From Thermoguttaceae bacterium (GTDB lineage: Bacteria > Planctomycetota > Planctomycetia > Pirellulales > Thermoguttaceae): 47,741 bases of DNA. The stretch lies in contig JAFRFG010000062.1 of NCBI GenBank assembly GCA_017434455.1, positions 1 to 47,741 on the forward strand. The letters are read 5' to 3'. Below the pieces are notes generated by a model. That model did no database searches, was not told the origin of the DNA, and saw only the letters and a program-made list of their open reading frames with translations. Within the stretch, counting starts at the first letter, position 1. Every line of letters starts with the position of its first letter. This document shows, in pieces, positions 8,194 through 18,702 of the stretch. The translations under genes and the position numbers were made by a program.

Positions 8194-9960
8194 ATGCGTT
8201 TATCGAAATCTATCCTCCGCGGCACGCCGCTTGCTGCGATCGTTTTCCTGCTGGGGCTCTGCGCGCCGTCGATCCGCGGTGAGGCGAACGGCTCCGGACA
8301 GTGGCTGGCGAGCGATTTCGGCGCCGTGCCGAGCGTAATCGGCACCCCCTTTGAGGAAGCCGTCGACTGCACCGAGGCGATTCAATCGGCCCTTAACGCG
8401 GCCAAAGCCGCCGGCGGCGGGGTCGTCCTTCTTCCCGCGGGGCGGTTCACCGTCAAGGGAACCCTCTCGATCCCCGGCGGGGTGACCCTGGAGGGAACCT
8501 ATCGTTCGGCCGTCACGGTGGGATCCAGCAACCAGCCCGCCGACGGAACCATCCTGCTGGCCTACGCCGGAAAGGACGACCCCGAAAGCGCGCCGTTCAT
8601 TTCCCTGGCCGGCAGCAACGCGGTGATCAAAGGGGTGGGGATCATTTACCCCGAGTGGGATCCGAGCGTCGTCCCCCCGATCCCCTACCCTCCCTGCGTT
8701 GAGTCTCACGACACCGTCAACGTCGGGGTCCTCGACTGCGCGCTGCTGAACCCCTACGAGGGGATCCGTTTCGTCCGCGCGGCCAGGCACCTGGTCCGCA
8801 ACGTCACCGGCTACCCGATCTGGCGCGGTCTTTTCGTCGATCAGTGCTACGACATCGGCCACATCGAGAACATCCACTTCTGGCCCTTTGGGATCGTTTA
8901 CAAACCCGACGATCCCTACTGCAAGTGGATCAACCTCAACGGCACCGCCTTTGAGTTCGCCCGCACCGACTGGCACTATGTCGCCAATACTTTTTGCTTC
9001 GGCTACGGTGTCGGCTACAAATTCAGCGAGTATAAGCATGGGGGGACCAACGGGAACTTCCTCGGTCTGGGGGCCGACTCCTGCCGGCGCGCCGTCCTGG
9101 TCGAGCAGGCCCAGGATCCCGGGCTTTTGATCACCAACGGTGAGTTCGTCGGCCGCTGGACCAGCGACGACTCGACCTGTATCGAAATCGCCGAGCAATG
9201 CCGCGGCAAGGTCTCGCTGGTGAACTGCTCGTTCTGGGGGCCGATCGATATCTGCGTCCAAAAGAAGAACCCGGCCGGTCCTTTCACCGCCAGCGCCTGT
9301 CACTTCGTCCATTGGGACAACCGCCAAGTCGGTAATCCGGCGATCGACCTTTTGGCCGGCAGCGCCAGTATCGCCGACTGCACCTTTATGGACGCGGGGA
9401 CCGACGTGCGTGTTGCCGACCAAGTCAAAACCGTCCTTCTTTCGGGGAACCTCTGCGACGGCGGTTTTACGGTCGAGGGGATTTCCGAGGCCAACCGCGC
9501 CCACGTCCAAAAGTGGGGGAACGAGGAATTTCTCCCGGACGGGTCGATGGAACAATATCGCGTCGAGATCGGTTCGCCGGAAGACAGGAAGTTTGTCATC
9601 GGCTGGTCCAACCGGGAAAAAGACGCGGAGGATATCCCCTTCCGCTGGTCGGGCGGCCAGTCCAAGCTGCGGCTGATGGTCAAACCGAACAGCGCCTACG
9701 ATATGAAGCTCGCCTGTGAAGTCCCGCCGCAGGCGCTGGAAAATATCGAATCACCCGGTCTGTACCGCGACGGGGAACTGATCGCCCCGCTGGCGGCCGG
9801 TTACAACGAGCTGTCCGCCCGCCTTGCCCCGACCGACAGCGACATCATGCTGCTGGAGGTTCGCTGCGCCGGCTGGGTCCCGAGTGACAAAGACCCGCGC
9901 ACCCTCGGAATCAAGGGAAGATTTCTCGAGATGAAGGCGGTCGAACCCGAGGGGAATTAA
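8194..9960 (+). CDS. secreted pectate-lyase-like beta-helix protein, copy 3
   Basis: A 588-residue third copy, closer to copy 2 than to copy 1: nearly identical signal peptide (LCAPSIRGEANG) and C-terminal domain. Start at ATG 8194 behind GGAG nine bases upstream, exactly as in copy 2; the in-frame extension to 8158 is not conserved. The superfamily signature (ASDFGAVPSVIG, AIQSALNAAKAAGGG, PAGRFTVKGTLSIPGG) is intact, as are the cysteine-bearing repeats and the C-terminal VRCAGWVPS segment. Variable positions again cluster in loops (GIVYKPDDPYCKW; GRWTSDDSTCIE). The duplicated unit included about 200 bases of upstream DNA with the promoter and palindrome. Probable extracellular polysaccharide-acting or -binding protein; no catalytic assignment made. 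Confidence 0.85.
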   Translation: MRLSKSILRGTPLAAIVFLLGLCAPSIRGEANGSGQWLASDFGAVPSVIGTPFEEAVDCTEAIQSALNAAKAAGGGVVLLPAGRFTVKGTLSIPGGVTLEGTYRSAVTVGSSNQPADGTILLAYAGKDDPESAPFISLAGSNAVIKGVGIIYPEWDPSVVPPIPYPPCVESHDTVNVGVLDCALLNPYEGIRFVRAARHLVRNVTGYPIWRGLFVDQCYDIGHIENIHFWPFGIVYKPDDPYCKWINLNGTAFEFARTDWHYVANTFCFGYGVGYKFSEYKHGGTNGNFLGLGADSCRRAVLVEQAQDPGLLITNGEFVGRWTSDDSTCIEIAEQCRGKVSLVNCSFWGPIDICVQKKNPAGPFTASACHFVHWDNRQVGNPAIDLLAGSASIADCTFMDAGTDVRVADQVKTVLLSGNLCDGGFTVEGISEANRAHVQKWGNEEFLPDGSMEQYRVEIGSPEDRKFVIGWSNREKDAEDIPFRWSGGQSKLRLMVKPNSAYDMKLACEVPPQALENIESPGLYRDGELIAPLAAGYNELSARLAPTDSDIMLLEVRCAGWVPSDKDPRTLGIKGRFLEMKAVEPEGN

Positions 9961-10022
9961 CACGCTTTTACCCCTAAAAATAAGGGAAAAACTTAAAAAA
10001 AGCCGGCCTTAAAAAATTGGGA

Positions 10023-10051
10023 TTGACGGTATCTTAGAAGTTCTCTATACT
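10023..10051 (+). promoter_or_regulatory. strong sigma70 promoter for dnaG
   Basis: TTGACG (10023-10028), 17-base spacer, TATACT (10046-10051). The predicted transcript has a leader of about 90 nt containing a small hairpin, GTCGGC (10078-10083) with GCCGAC (10090-10095), before the TTG start at 10149. This is one of the best promoter matches in the window. Confidence 0.8.
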
Positions 10052-10148
10052 CACCACCTGTCCGGCGGTTCTTTGACGTCGGCCTTTACGCCGACAGTAC
10101 CCCCATCTTTGGTCAAGTGCTGAGTATTCTTAGTCAATTCCGGCCGAC

Positions 10149-12314
10149 TTGAGCAAGAGCAATTTTTTCGAAAATCGCGCGAAAGGGAAAAAAGAACCGT
10201 TGGACCCGCAGTTCGATGTCAAAGAGCAAATTCGGGACGCCATCGATATTGTCGAACTGGTTTCCCGATACGTTCCGTCTTTGCGAAGACAGGGACGGCT
10301 CTACACGGGCCGCTGCCCCTGGCACGACGACTCGCGTCCCAGCTTGCAGGTGAACCCCGAACGGCAAACCTTCAAATGCTGGGTCTGTGATATCGGGGGC
10401 GATATTTTCAGCTTTGTTGAAAAGATCGAAAATGTCGGTTTTCGAGAGGCGCTCGAAATCTTGGCCGATATGGCGGGTGTTCCCCTCCCCTCGGCCAAAG
10501 AGTTCCGCAAGGATCAGCCCCTCATGGCGGCTCAGTCAAGCGCTCAGTCCGGCGGCGCGGAGGCGCGGGGTTTCATTCCCGAGCCGATCGCCAAACCGGT
10601 CCTCTACCGGGCGATGGATTGGCTGTGCGGCGTTTACCACCGGTTCTTCCTCGAAGACGCCGAAGCCCAAGGGGCCCGCGACTATATCCGCGGCCGGGGA
10701 ATCAGCGACGAGATGATTCGCCGCTTCCGCATCGGTTACGCGCCGCTGAAGCACTCGGCCTTGATCGATATCGTCGGCGCCGACCGCAACCGGGTTGCGA
10801 TTCTGGAGGCCGCCGGTGTTCTTACCCGCCGCCCCGACAGTATCCTTCCGGCGGAAGGCGCCCTGACCGCGAAACTCTCCCCCTACGAGGCGCAGCAGTA
10901 CAGCGACCGGTTCCGCGGCCGGGTGTTGTTCCCGATCCGGGACACGCAGGATCGAACCGTCGCCTTCGGCGGCCGTCTCCTCCCCGAGACCCCGCTGAAG
11001 AGCCCCGCGAAGTACGTCAACTCGCCCGAGACGCCGATCTTCACCAAGTCGAAGATGCTCTACGGGCTCGATATGGCCCGCAACAGCATCCGCAAAAAGA
11101 AGCGCGTCATCGTCACCGAGGGGTACACCGACTGCCTGATGGCCCACCAATTTGGTTTTGACGAGACAGTTGCTGTTCTCGGAACGGCCTTGGGCGAGTA
11201 TCATATAAAGGTCCTCAATCGATTCGCCGATCGAATTTACTTAATTCTCGACGGCGACGAGGCGGGGCAGAAGCGGACCAACGAGGTACTGAACCTCTTT
11301 GTCGCCCAGGGGGCGGATATGTCCATCCTGACGCTCCCGAACAATCAGGATCCCTGCGAATTCCTCCTGGCCGAAGGGGCCGAAGCGTTTGAGCGGAAGA
11401 TCCAACACGAGTCGGTCGACGCACTCGACCACGCCTTTCGCACGGCGACGCGCGGCATCGATCTGGAGAACGATTTAGTGGCCTCGGCCCGGGCGCTTGA
11501 TCAGCTCATCGAGACGATCGCGCTGTTCCCCGGCGCCAAGGTTCCCGGCGATCCGGCCCGAATCAGAATCGAGAAGATGATAGGACGGCTCGCCCTTCGG
11601 TTTCGTATCAAGGAAGACGAAATCCGACGCCGTCTCGGCGAGTTCCGCCGGCAGCATCAGTCCCGGCGGCGAGCCGAACCGCTTCACGAAGAAGCGCCCC
11701 AAGCGGCTCAGACATTGCGCCAGAGGTTCGTCCTGCCGATCTCCGACTTCCAGGACGAGAGCGACGAATCCGTGATGGCGCGTTTCGGCAAAATCAGCGT
11801 CGATATTTGGCGCAGCCCCTCGCTGCTGCCGACAGCCCTGGAGAAAGAGTTCCTCCAATTTTGGCTGACCCGCCCCGATCTGTTCGGGCGTCTCAGCGCG
11901 GCGCTGGCCCAAAGCGAGTTTTACTCCCCCATAACGCGTCAGCTGACGCTTTTGGGAAATGACCTGCTGGAGCGGGGCATTTCCCCCGATTTTTCTCAGC
12001 TGCTTCTTCGCTACGAAGATCCCGGCATGAAGAATTATCTGGTTGATCTCGACGCTCAGGCGCGTGAAATGCGCCTGGCCGAGCAACTGACAGAACCTTC
12101 CGCCTGTGAGCAGCTGCTAAGCGAAATTGTTCACGGTTTTGAACGTCAAAAGCTTGACGCTTCAACGCCGGGGACATTAAGCGATCTTCGTGAGGGGAAC
12201 CTCGCGGAAGATCAAAAACTGTCGAAACTGATCGAGTTTCAAGAGAAGCTTCGGCAGCGACAGCAGCAGATCGGTAATAACGTCCCTATGGATGGGGACG
12301 AGCCGATACTGTAA
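10149..12314 (+). CDS. dnaG: DNA primase DnaG
   Basis: Synthesises RNA primers at the replication fork in the cytoplasm with DnaB helicase. The 721-residue protein has the N-terminal CHC2 zinc-binding domain (CPWH at 56-59 and CWVC at 77-80; ligands Cys56, His59, Cys77, Cys80). A primase core follows (YSDRFRGRVLFPIRD), then the TOPRIM domain with catalytic Glu324 (IVTEGYTD) and DGDEAG (Asp368, Asp370). The C-terminal 280 residues should contain the helicase-interaction region and are poorly conserved. Start is TTG at 10149 with no obvious Shine-Dalgarno, but the N-terminus fits the family and no better start precedes the zinc domain. It is longer than the E. coli enzyme (581 residues), because of the C-terminal part. 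Followed by rpoD after 225 bases, the classical dnaG-rpoD order. Confidence 0.97.
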   Translation: MSKSNFFENRAKGKKEPLDPQFDVKEQIRDAIDIVELVSRYVPSLRRQGRLYTGRCPWHDDSRPSLQVNPERQTFKCWVCDIGGDIFSFVEKIENVGFREALEILADMAGVPLPSAKEFRKDQPLMAAQSSAQSGGAEARGFIPEPIAKPVLYRAMDWLCGVYHRFFLEDAEAQGARDYIRGRGISDEMIRRFRIGYAPLKHSALIDIVGADRNRVAILEAAGVLTRRPDSILPAEGALTAKLSPYEAQQYSDRFRGRVLFPIRDTQDRTVAFGGRLLPETPLKSPAKYVNSPETPIFTKSKMLYGLDMARNSIRKKKRVIVTEGYTDCLMAHQFGFDETVAVLGTALGEYHIKVLNRFADRIYLILDGDEAGQKRTNEVLNLFVAQGADMSILTLPNNQDPCEFLLAEGAEAFERKIQHESVDALDHAFRTATRGIDLENDLVASARALDQLIETIALFPGAKVPGDPARIRIEKMIGRLALRFRIKEDEIRRRLGEFRRQHQSRRRAEPLHEEAPQAAQTLRQRFVLPISDFQDESDESVMARFGKISVDIWRSPSLLPTALEKEFLQFWLTRPDLFGRLSAALAQSEFYSPITRQLTLLGNDLLERGISPDFSQLLLRYEDPGMKNYLVDLDAQAREMRLAEQLTEPSACEQLLSEIVHGFERQKLDASTPGTLSDLREGNLAEDQKLSKLIEFQEKLRQRQQQIGNNVPMDGDEPIL

Positions 12315-12395
12315 AAAACGCCTTGACGGCCAAGTGAAAATCAGGTCGCGCAGGGGTTTCGAACGCGAGTGCGCGTGAGAATCGAACGTCCGTGT

Positions 12396-12428
12396 TCGTA
12401 TGAGTTTGAAGGAGTCAACCTCATACGA
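12396..12428 (+). promoter_or_regulatory. hairpin in the rpoD leader with AGGAG in its loop
   Basis: In the 225-base dnaG-rpoD spacer, TCGTATGAG (12396-12404) pairs perfectly with CTCATACGA (12420-12428). After a T-C mismatch, TTGA (12406-12409) pairs with TCAA (12415-12418), leaving AGGAG (12410-12414) as the apical loop. A smaller competing hairpin, CGAAC with GTTCG (about 12383-12398), shares its last bases with the main stem. No T run follows, so it is not an obvious terminator. It could be an RNA-processing site or a regulatory leader for the sigma factor. A TTGACG at 12323 has no matching -10 box. Confidence 0.5.
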
Positions 12429-12539
12429 GTGCAGGCGGTCCAGAGCGTACTTTTCGCTGTTGGAAGCATACCCCCTATCGGTCCTTTTCACGGGTGTCGG
12501 GCCGAACCGCGTCACGGAGGACGCACTAAGGGGTAACTT

Positions 12540-14303
<1,764 letters not shown>

Positions 14304-14345
14304 AAGGGCGTCTCTTTAGCGGGCCGGGCCAACGCAGGAATCTTT

Positions 14346-15257
14346 ATGACACCCGATCTTACCGCCCGGCTTGGCCCGCTGACGCTGGCTAATCCCATTC
14401 TTACCGCCTCGGGTACCTTCGGTTACGGCCGAGAGATGGCGCCGTGGGGCGACCTTTCCCGTCTGGGAGGGATCGTCCCCAAGACCATCACCCTCGCCCC
14501 TCGTCCCGGCAACGCGGTGCCGCGCACCTGCGAAACGACCGCCGGTCTTCTCAACGCCATCGGGCTCGATAACGACGGCCTCGATGAGTTTCTCGCAAAA
14601 AAGCTCCCCTTTTTGGCGGCTTCCGGGGCCCCGGTGATCGTCAGTATCGCGGCCAAGACGCCCGAGGAATGCGATCTTCTGGCCGAGCGGCTCGACCGCA
14701 CCCCGGGGGTGGCCGCCCTGGAACTGAACATCAGCTGCCCGAATGTCTCCGGCGGTGTCGACTTCGGGACCGATCCGCGGCTGTGCGAGAAGGTCGTCGG
14801 CCGCCTGCGGAAAAAGACCTCCCTTCCCCTGGCCGTGAAACTCTCGCCGAACGTCACCCGCATTGCCGATATCGCCCTGGCCGCCGAGGCGGCCGGCGCC
14901 GATATCATCACCGCCATCAATACCCTTTACGGTCTGGCGGTCGATTGGAGACGGGCCCTCCCGCGCGTGGCCAACGGCTACGCGGGGTTCAGCGGCCCGG
15001 CGATCAAACCGGTGGCGCTGCGCTGCGTCAGTCAAATCTTCCGCGCGGTGAAGATCCCGATCATCGGCGTGGGGGGGATCGCCTCCCTCGACGACGTGAT
15101 GGAATTCATCGTCGCCGGGGCCAGCGCCGTCGAGATCGGCACCGCCAGTTTCTTCCGTCCGCGGCTGGTCTTCGAGCTGGTCGAGCAATTGCCCGGTTTT
15201 TTGGCCAAAGAGAATATCGCCTCGCTGGCCGAACGGGTCGGCACCCTCAAGCTATAG
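14346..15257 (+). CDS. pyrD: dihydroorotate dehydrogenase, class 1B catalytic subunit
   Basis: Oxidises dihydroorotate to orotate in de novo pyrimidine synthesis, using FMN in a TIM barrel. The 303-residue length and the catalytic Cys131 (LNISCPNVSGG) indicate class 1; the segment TASGTFGYG and the FMN phosphate-binding loop IIGVGGIAS followed by GASAVEIGTA match the 1B subtype. Class 1B enzymes normally pair with the electron-transfer subunit PyrK, which is not in this window. Start ATG 14346 follows CAGGA at about seven bases. It lies 42 bases after rpoD on the same strand, possibly cotranscribed, and ends 22 bases before the convergent kinase gene. Confidence 0.95.
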   Translation: MTPDLTARLGPLTLANPILTASGTFGYGREMAPWGDLSRLGGIVPKTITLAPRPGNAVPRTCETTAGLLNAIGLDNDGLDEFLAKKLPFLAASGAPVIVSIAAKTPEECDLLAERLDRTPGVAALELNISCPNVSGGVDFGTDPRLCEKVVGRLRKKTSLPLAVKLSPNVTRIADIALAAEAAGADIITAINTLYGLAVDWRRALPRVANGYAGFSGPAIKPVALRCVSQIFRAVKIPIIGVGGIASLDDVMEFIVAGASAVEIGTASFFRPRLVFELVEQLPGFLAKENIASLAERVGTLKL

Positions 15258-15279
15258 CGGCAAGTGTAAGCCGCAGCTC

Positions 15280-16110
15280 TCAGGCCGAGCCGTGCTTCTT
15301 AGGAGCGCTCTTCGATCCCTTCTTCGCGGAGGAAGGGGCTGCCGGCAAGACAATCGGTTCGCTCTTTTCTTCCGCGCCGAGCTGCGGCAGCGCGGGGAAC
15401 GACAGGGAAAACTGCGTTCCCCGTCCCAGTTCGCTCTGAACGGCGATTCTCCCGCCGTGCCCCTCCACGATCCGGCGGACAATGGGCAGCCCCAGCCCCG
15501 TCCCGCCGAGTTTCGTCGAATAGAACGGCTCGAACATCTTGCGGATCGTCTCCTCCTCCATGCCGACCCCGGTATCGATCAGGTCGATCACCACGTCGCC
15601 GGCGTGCTGACGGGTTCTCACCACAATCTGCCCCCCCTCGGGCATCGCCTGCGCGGCGTTGAGAAGAAGATTGAGAATCATCCGGTGAAACGACCGCTTA
15701 TCGAGGCGGATCGTCGGAACGTCGGGGGAGTAGTACTCGACGATCTCCGCTCCCAGGGCCGAGGTCTGCGGCCGGATAAACTCCACCGCCTCGTGAAGTT
15801 CACGATTGACATTGGCCGTGTACAGCTCCAGATGGTGCGCTCGGGTGTAATTCAAAAACTCGTTGAGCAGCTCTTCCAGGCGGAGGGTCTCTCGGCGGAC
15901 GGTCTCGATCCGCTTTAAGGAGCGGTTCTTCTGCGCCGAGTCGGGGAGTTCCTCAATCTCCTCCCCGAGCAGTTCCATATTCAGCCGAATGGTCGAAAGG
16001 GGGTTCTTCACCTCATGCGCCAGCCCTCCGGCCAGCTGCGCGATTTCGGTGTACTGCGCCTGCAAACGCTCGGTCATCTCTTCCGAGGAAATCGGTTTCG
16101 GCTTATCCAT
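15280..16110 (-). CDS. soluble sensor histidine kinase (NtrB-like core)
   Basis: A 276-residue cytoplasmic two-component kinase reduced to the transmitter core. The dimerisation/H-box is AQLAGGLAHEVKNPLSTIRL, with His32 as likely phosphoacceptor. It is followed by the N box (NLLLNAAQAMPEGG), G1 (DTGVGM), F (FEPFYSTKLGGTG) and G2 (GTGLGLPIVRRIVEGHGG) of the ATPase domain. There is no membrane segment, PAS or HAMP domain; only about 20 residues precede the H-box, so the input signal is unclear. Start at ATG 16110 has GGGGA upstream; an in-frame ATG at 16131 lacks one. The C-terminal tail is low-complexity and Lys/Ser/Ala-rich. No response regulator is in the window, so this is an orphan kinase here. 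It sits just past the pnp terminator. Confidence 0.9.
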   Translation of the reverse strand: MDKPKPISSEEMTERLQAQYTEIAQLAGGLAHEVKNPLSTIRLNMELLGEEIEELPDSAQKNRSLKRIETVRRETLRLEELLNEFLNYTRAHHLELYTANVNRELHEAVEFIRPQTSALGAEIVEYYSPDVPTIRLDKRSFHRMILNLLLNAAQAMPEGGQIVVRTRQHAGDVVIDLIDTGVGMEEETIRKMFEPFYSTKLGGTGLGLPIVRRIVEGHGGRIAVQSELGRGTQFSLSFPALPQLGAEEKSEPIVLPAAPSSAKKGSKSAPKKHGSA

Positions 16111-16151
16111 CTGGCGGTTCCCCAAGGGCATAGATCGCACGCCCGTTTTCG

Positions 16152-16181
16152 AAAAAAAGGAGGGGCCCAAACAGCCCCTCC
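16152..16181 (-). terminator. intrinsic terminator after pnp
   Basis: On the minus strand GGAGGGGC (complement of 16174-16181) pairs with GCCCCTCC (complement of 16159-16166) around a 7-nt loop, followed by seven T (16152-16158). It lies 54 bases after the pnp stop and 42 before the kinase start. Confidence 0.9.
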
Positions 16182-16234
16182 CGTAAGCTTAAGCGCGCCT
16201 TTGAGCCGGCCCCCGCCGGCTCGTGAAGCGCCTC

Positions 16235-18385
16235 TTACCACTGACCGTCGTCGCCCCCTTCGGCGGCCTTACGCTCCAGCAGCACCGCCTTGTGACTGAG
16301 CTTGATGCGGTTTTGCTCGTCGATCGAGATAACCTTGACCTCCAGCTCGTCGCCGATCTTGCAGAACGAACGGATGTCGTCGACAAACGCGTCGGACAGT
16401 TCGCTGATATGGCACAGACCGTCACGTCCGGGGAGGACCTCGACGAAGACGCCGAAGTTCTGGATACTGGCGACCCTCCCGCGATAGATCTTGCCGACTT
16501 CGACCGAGGCGGTCAGCTTATTGACCTCGTCCAGGGCGGCGGTGGCGCTGGCCTCATCGGCCGAGACGATCACGACCGTCCCGTCGTCCTCGACGTCGAC
16601 CTTGGCGCCGGTCGATTCCTGAATCGCGCGGATCGTCTTGCCGCCGGGCCCGATGAGCAGACCGATCTTGCTCGGATCGATCTTGGTGCGGAACAGGCGC
16701 GGCGCGTACGGCGAGATATTCTCGGCCGGACGATTGATCACCGTCATCATCTTGCGCAGGATACCGACGCGGGCGGTATGCGCCTGGACGAAGGTTCTTT
16801 GAATGATCGGCCAGTTGATTCCATGGATCTTCAGGTCGAGCTGAATACCGGTCACTCCTCTTTGAGTTCCGGCGATCTTGAAGTCCATATCGCCAAAGTG
16901 GTCTTCGTCGCCCATAATGTCGGTCAGCGTGATCCAGTCGTCGTCCGACTCCTTCACCAGACCGATCGAAATACCTGCGACCGGGCTCTTCAGCGGAACG
17001 CCCGCGGCCAGCAGGGCCAGCGTCGTTCCGCAGACCGTCGCCATCGAACTGGAGCCGTTCGACTCGGTGATATCCGAAATGGCGCGGATCGTGTGATAGA
17101 AATCTTCGGCATCGGGGAGGACCGACTTGACCGAACGCTCCGCCAGCATCCCGTGGCCGTACTCGCGCCGGCCGACGCCGCGGTTCGGCTTGCACTCGCC
17201 GACCGAGTAGGACGGGAAGTTGTAGTCGAGCATAAAGCGCTTTTTGTATTCGTCGAACAGACCGTCGACCCTCTGCATATCTTCCGGACCGCCGAGGGTG
17301 ATCGACACCAGCGCCTGGGTTTCGCCGCGCTGGAACAGCGCCGAACCGTGAACACACGGCGGCAGAACGTTGATGCTGCACTCGATCGGACGAACCTCAT
17401 CGACCGCGCGGCCGTCCAGACGCTCCCCGGCCAAAATAATATCGCGCACGACGCGGCGCTCGAACTGATGGAAGGCGACATCGAACAGCTCGGAGGAGAA
17501 CAGCGGGGTCTTCCCCTCGGCGCGCATCGCCTCGGCCTCTTCCTCAGGGATGACCAGCGCTTCGGCGGCCTTGGCGCGAACCGCGCAGCACGCCTCGGCG
17601 CGGGCGGCCTTCCCTTCGGTCCTCTTGGCGGCGCGGAAGGCGTCGTAGTAGTCCTTCATCAGCGCCTTGTAAATCGCGTCGGCCGGAGGCGCCTGGTAGG
17701 CCATTTTCTCGGGGGCGACCATATCGATGAGCTCCTGCTGCAGAGAACAGAGCTCTTTGATGTAGCCATGGGCCTCGACGAGGGCCTCGTAGACGACTTT
17801 CTCACCCAGCTCGCGGGCGAAACCTTCGATCATCAGGATCGAATCCATATTGCCGGAGACGACCAAATCGAGCTCGCTGTTTTCGAGCTGCTCAAAGGTC
17901 GGGAACGGAACGATCTGGCCGTCGATCAGCCCCAGACGAACCGCGGCCAGGGGACCGTCAAACGGAAGCGGGGATATCTCTACCGCGGTGGCGCAGCCGT
18001 TCATCGCGACGATATCCGGATCGATCGTCTTGTCGCACGACATCGTCAGCGCCTGAACCTGAACCTCGTTCGTGAACCCTTCGGGGAAGAGGGGGCGCAT
18101 CGGGCGGTCGATCAGACGGGAGGTGAGCACCTCTTTGAGACTGGGACGGCCCTCCCGCTTATTGAACCCGCCGGGGAACTTCCCCGCGGCGGCCATCCGC
18201 TCGCGGTAATCGCACGACAGCGGGAAGAAATCCTGCCCCGGCTTGGCCGGGGCGGTCGTCACCGCGCAAAGAACCACGGTGTTGTCACACCCCATCAGCA
18301 CCGCGCCGTGCGCCTGCTTGGCGATCTGACCGGTTTCGATCCAGAACAGCTTCCCGCCGATATTACGTTCAACTCTTTTTTTCAA
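16235..18385 (-). CDS. pnp: polyribonucleotide nucleotidyltransferase (PNPase)
   Basis: Degrades RNA 3' to 5' by phosphorolysis and can add tails; trimeric, cytoplasmic. The 716-residue protein has two RNase PH domains, the second with the phosphate/active-site segments TESNGSSSMATVCG and GDEDHFGDMDFKIAGT. An all-alpha linker lies between them. A KH domain follows from about 567 (KIGLLIGPGGKTIRAIQEST), then an S1 domain from about 627 (GKIYRGRVASIQNFGVFVEV). I start it at TTG 18385 because this gives the family-typical MKKRVERNIGG and has AAGGAAAG just upstream. An in-frame TTG at 18406 adds seven residues and would bury the Shine-Dalgarno. It follows rpsO, as in many bacteria, across a 317-base spacer full of hairpins. 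A terminator follows the gene. Confidence 0.97.
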   Translation of the reverse strand: MKKRVERNIGGKLFWIETGQIAKQAHGAVLMGCDNTVVLCAVTTAPAKPGQDFFPLSCDYRERMAAAGKFPGGFNKREGRPSLKEVLTSRLIDRPMRPLFPEGFTNEVQVQALTMSCDKTIDPDIVAMNGCATAVEISPLPFDGPLAAVRLGLIDGQIVPFPTFEQLENSELDLVVSGNMDSILMIEGFARELGEKVVYEALVEAHGYIKELCSLQQELIDMVAPEKMAYQAPPADAIYKALMKDYYDAFRAAKRTEGKAARAEACCAVRAKAAEALVIPEEEAEAMRAEGKTPLFSSELFDVAFHQFERRVVRDIILAGERLDGRAVDEVRPIECSINVLPPCVHGSALFQRGETQALVSITLGGPEDMQRVDGLFDEYKKRFMLDYNFPSYSVGECKPNRGVGRREYGHGMLAERSVKSVLPDAEDFYHTIRAISDITESNGSSSMATVCGTTLALLAAGVPLKSPVAGISIGLVKESDDDWITLTDIMGDEDHFGDMDFKIAGTQRGVTGIQLDLKIHGINWPIIQRTFVQAHTARVGILRKMMTVINRPAENISPYAPRLFRTKIDPSKIGLLIGPGGKTIRAIQESTGAKVDVEDDGTVVIVSADEASATAALDEVNKLTASVEVGKIYRGRVASIQNFGVFVEVLPGRDGLCHISELSDAFVDDIRSFCKIGDELEVKVISIDEQNRIKLSHKAVLLERKAAEGGDDGQW

Positions 18386-18702
18386 TTTTCTTTCCTTTAC
18401 AACCAACCGGCAATTTCAAAAAAATATCTTTCCCACAACTTTCGACGGGGCGAATCAACACCATGGAACCGGCCGCTGAACGGCCGCGCTCACAAGAAGA
18501 GAAGAGCTTTTGGACAAGCGAACCAAGCGTCTTGGGCCTGCCTTGCCCTGTTATGTTCCTGGAAAAACTCTTCCCCCCGCCAACCGACACAGCCGGCCGT
18601 TCAAAGAACCGGCCGACTCTCTTCGGCGGGAAAACACTCTTTTCCCGCCGAACAAACAACACGTTTGGGCACTTTGCCCAAAATCAAGCGCCGCAGGCTT
18701 TT
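18386..18702 (-). promoter_or_regulatory. rpsO-pnp spacer with a series of hairpins
   Basis: No gene is seen in these 317 bases, but several stems are. TTTGGGC/GCCCAAA (18664-18682, 5-nt loop) lies just after the rpsO stop. TTCGGCGGGAAAA/TTTTCCCGCCGAA (18622-18652) has a perfect 13-bp stem and 5-nt loop. A GC-rich CGGCC/GGCCG plus GTTC/GAAC stem with one bulged base covers about 18594-18616, and CGGCCG/CGGCCG lies at 18470-18486. None has a convincing T run. In E. coli the pnp leader is folded, cut by RNase III and used by PNPase to control its own mRNA; the same logic is plausible here but is inferred only from position and structure. Confidence 0.6.

Noticed and set aside
8200..9555. 451-codon minus-strand frame opposite beta-helix copy 3, with partial counterparts opposite copies 1 and 2
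   Set aside because: Repetition follows from duplication of the sense gene. In the other copies the antisense frame is broken, so it is not conserved as a coding sequence.
12323..12351. Promoter for rpoD starting with TTGACG at 12323
   Set aside because: The expected -10 position is GC-rich (TCGCGC), so the hexamer alone is not enough.
18664..18682. Terminator directly after rpsO
   Set aside because: The TTTGGGC/GCCCAAA stem is clear but is followed by CGTGTTG rather than a T run, so it is described as part of the structured spacer.
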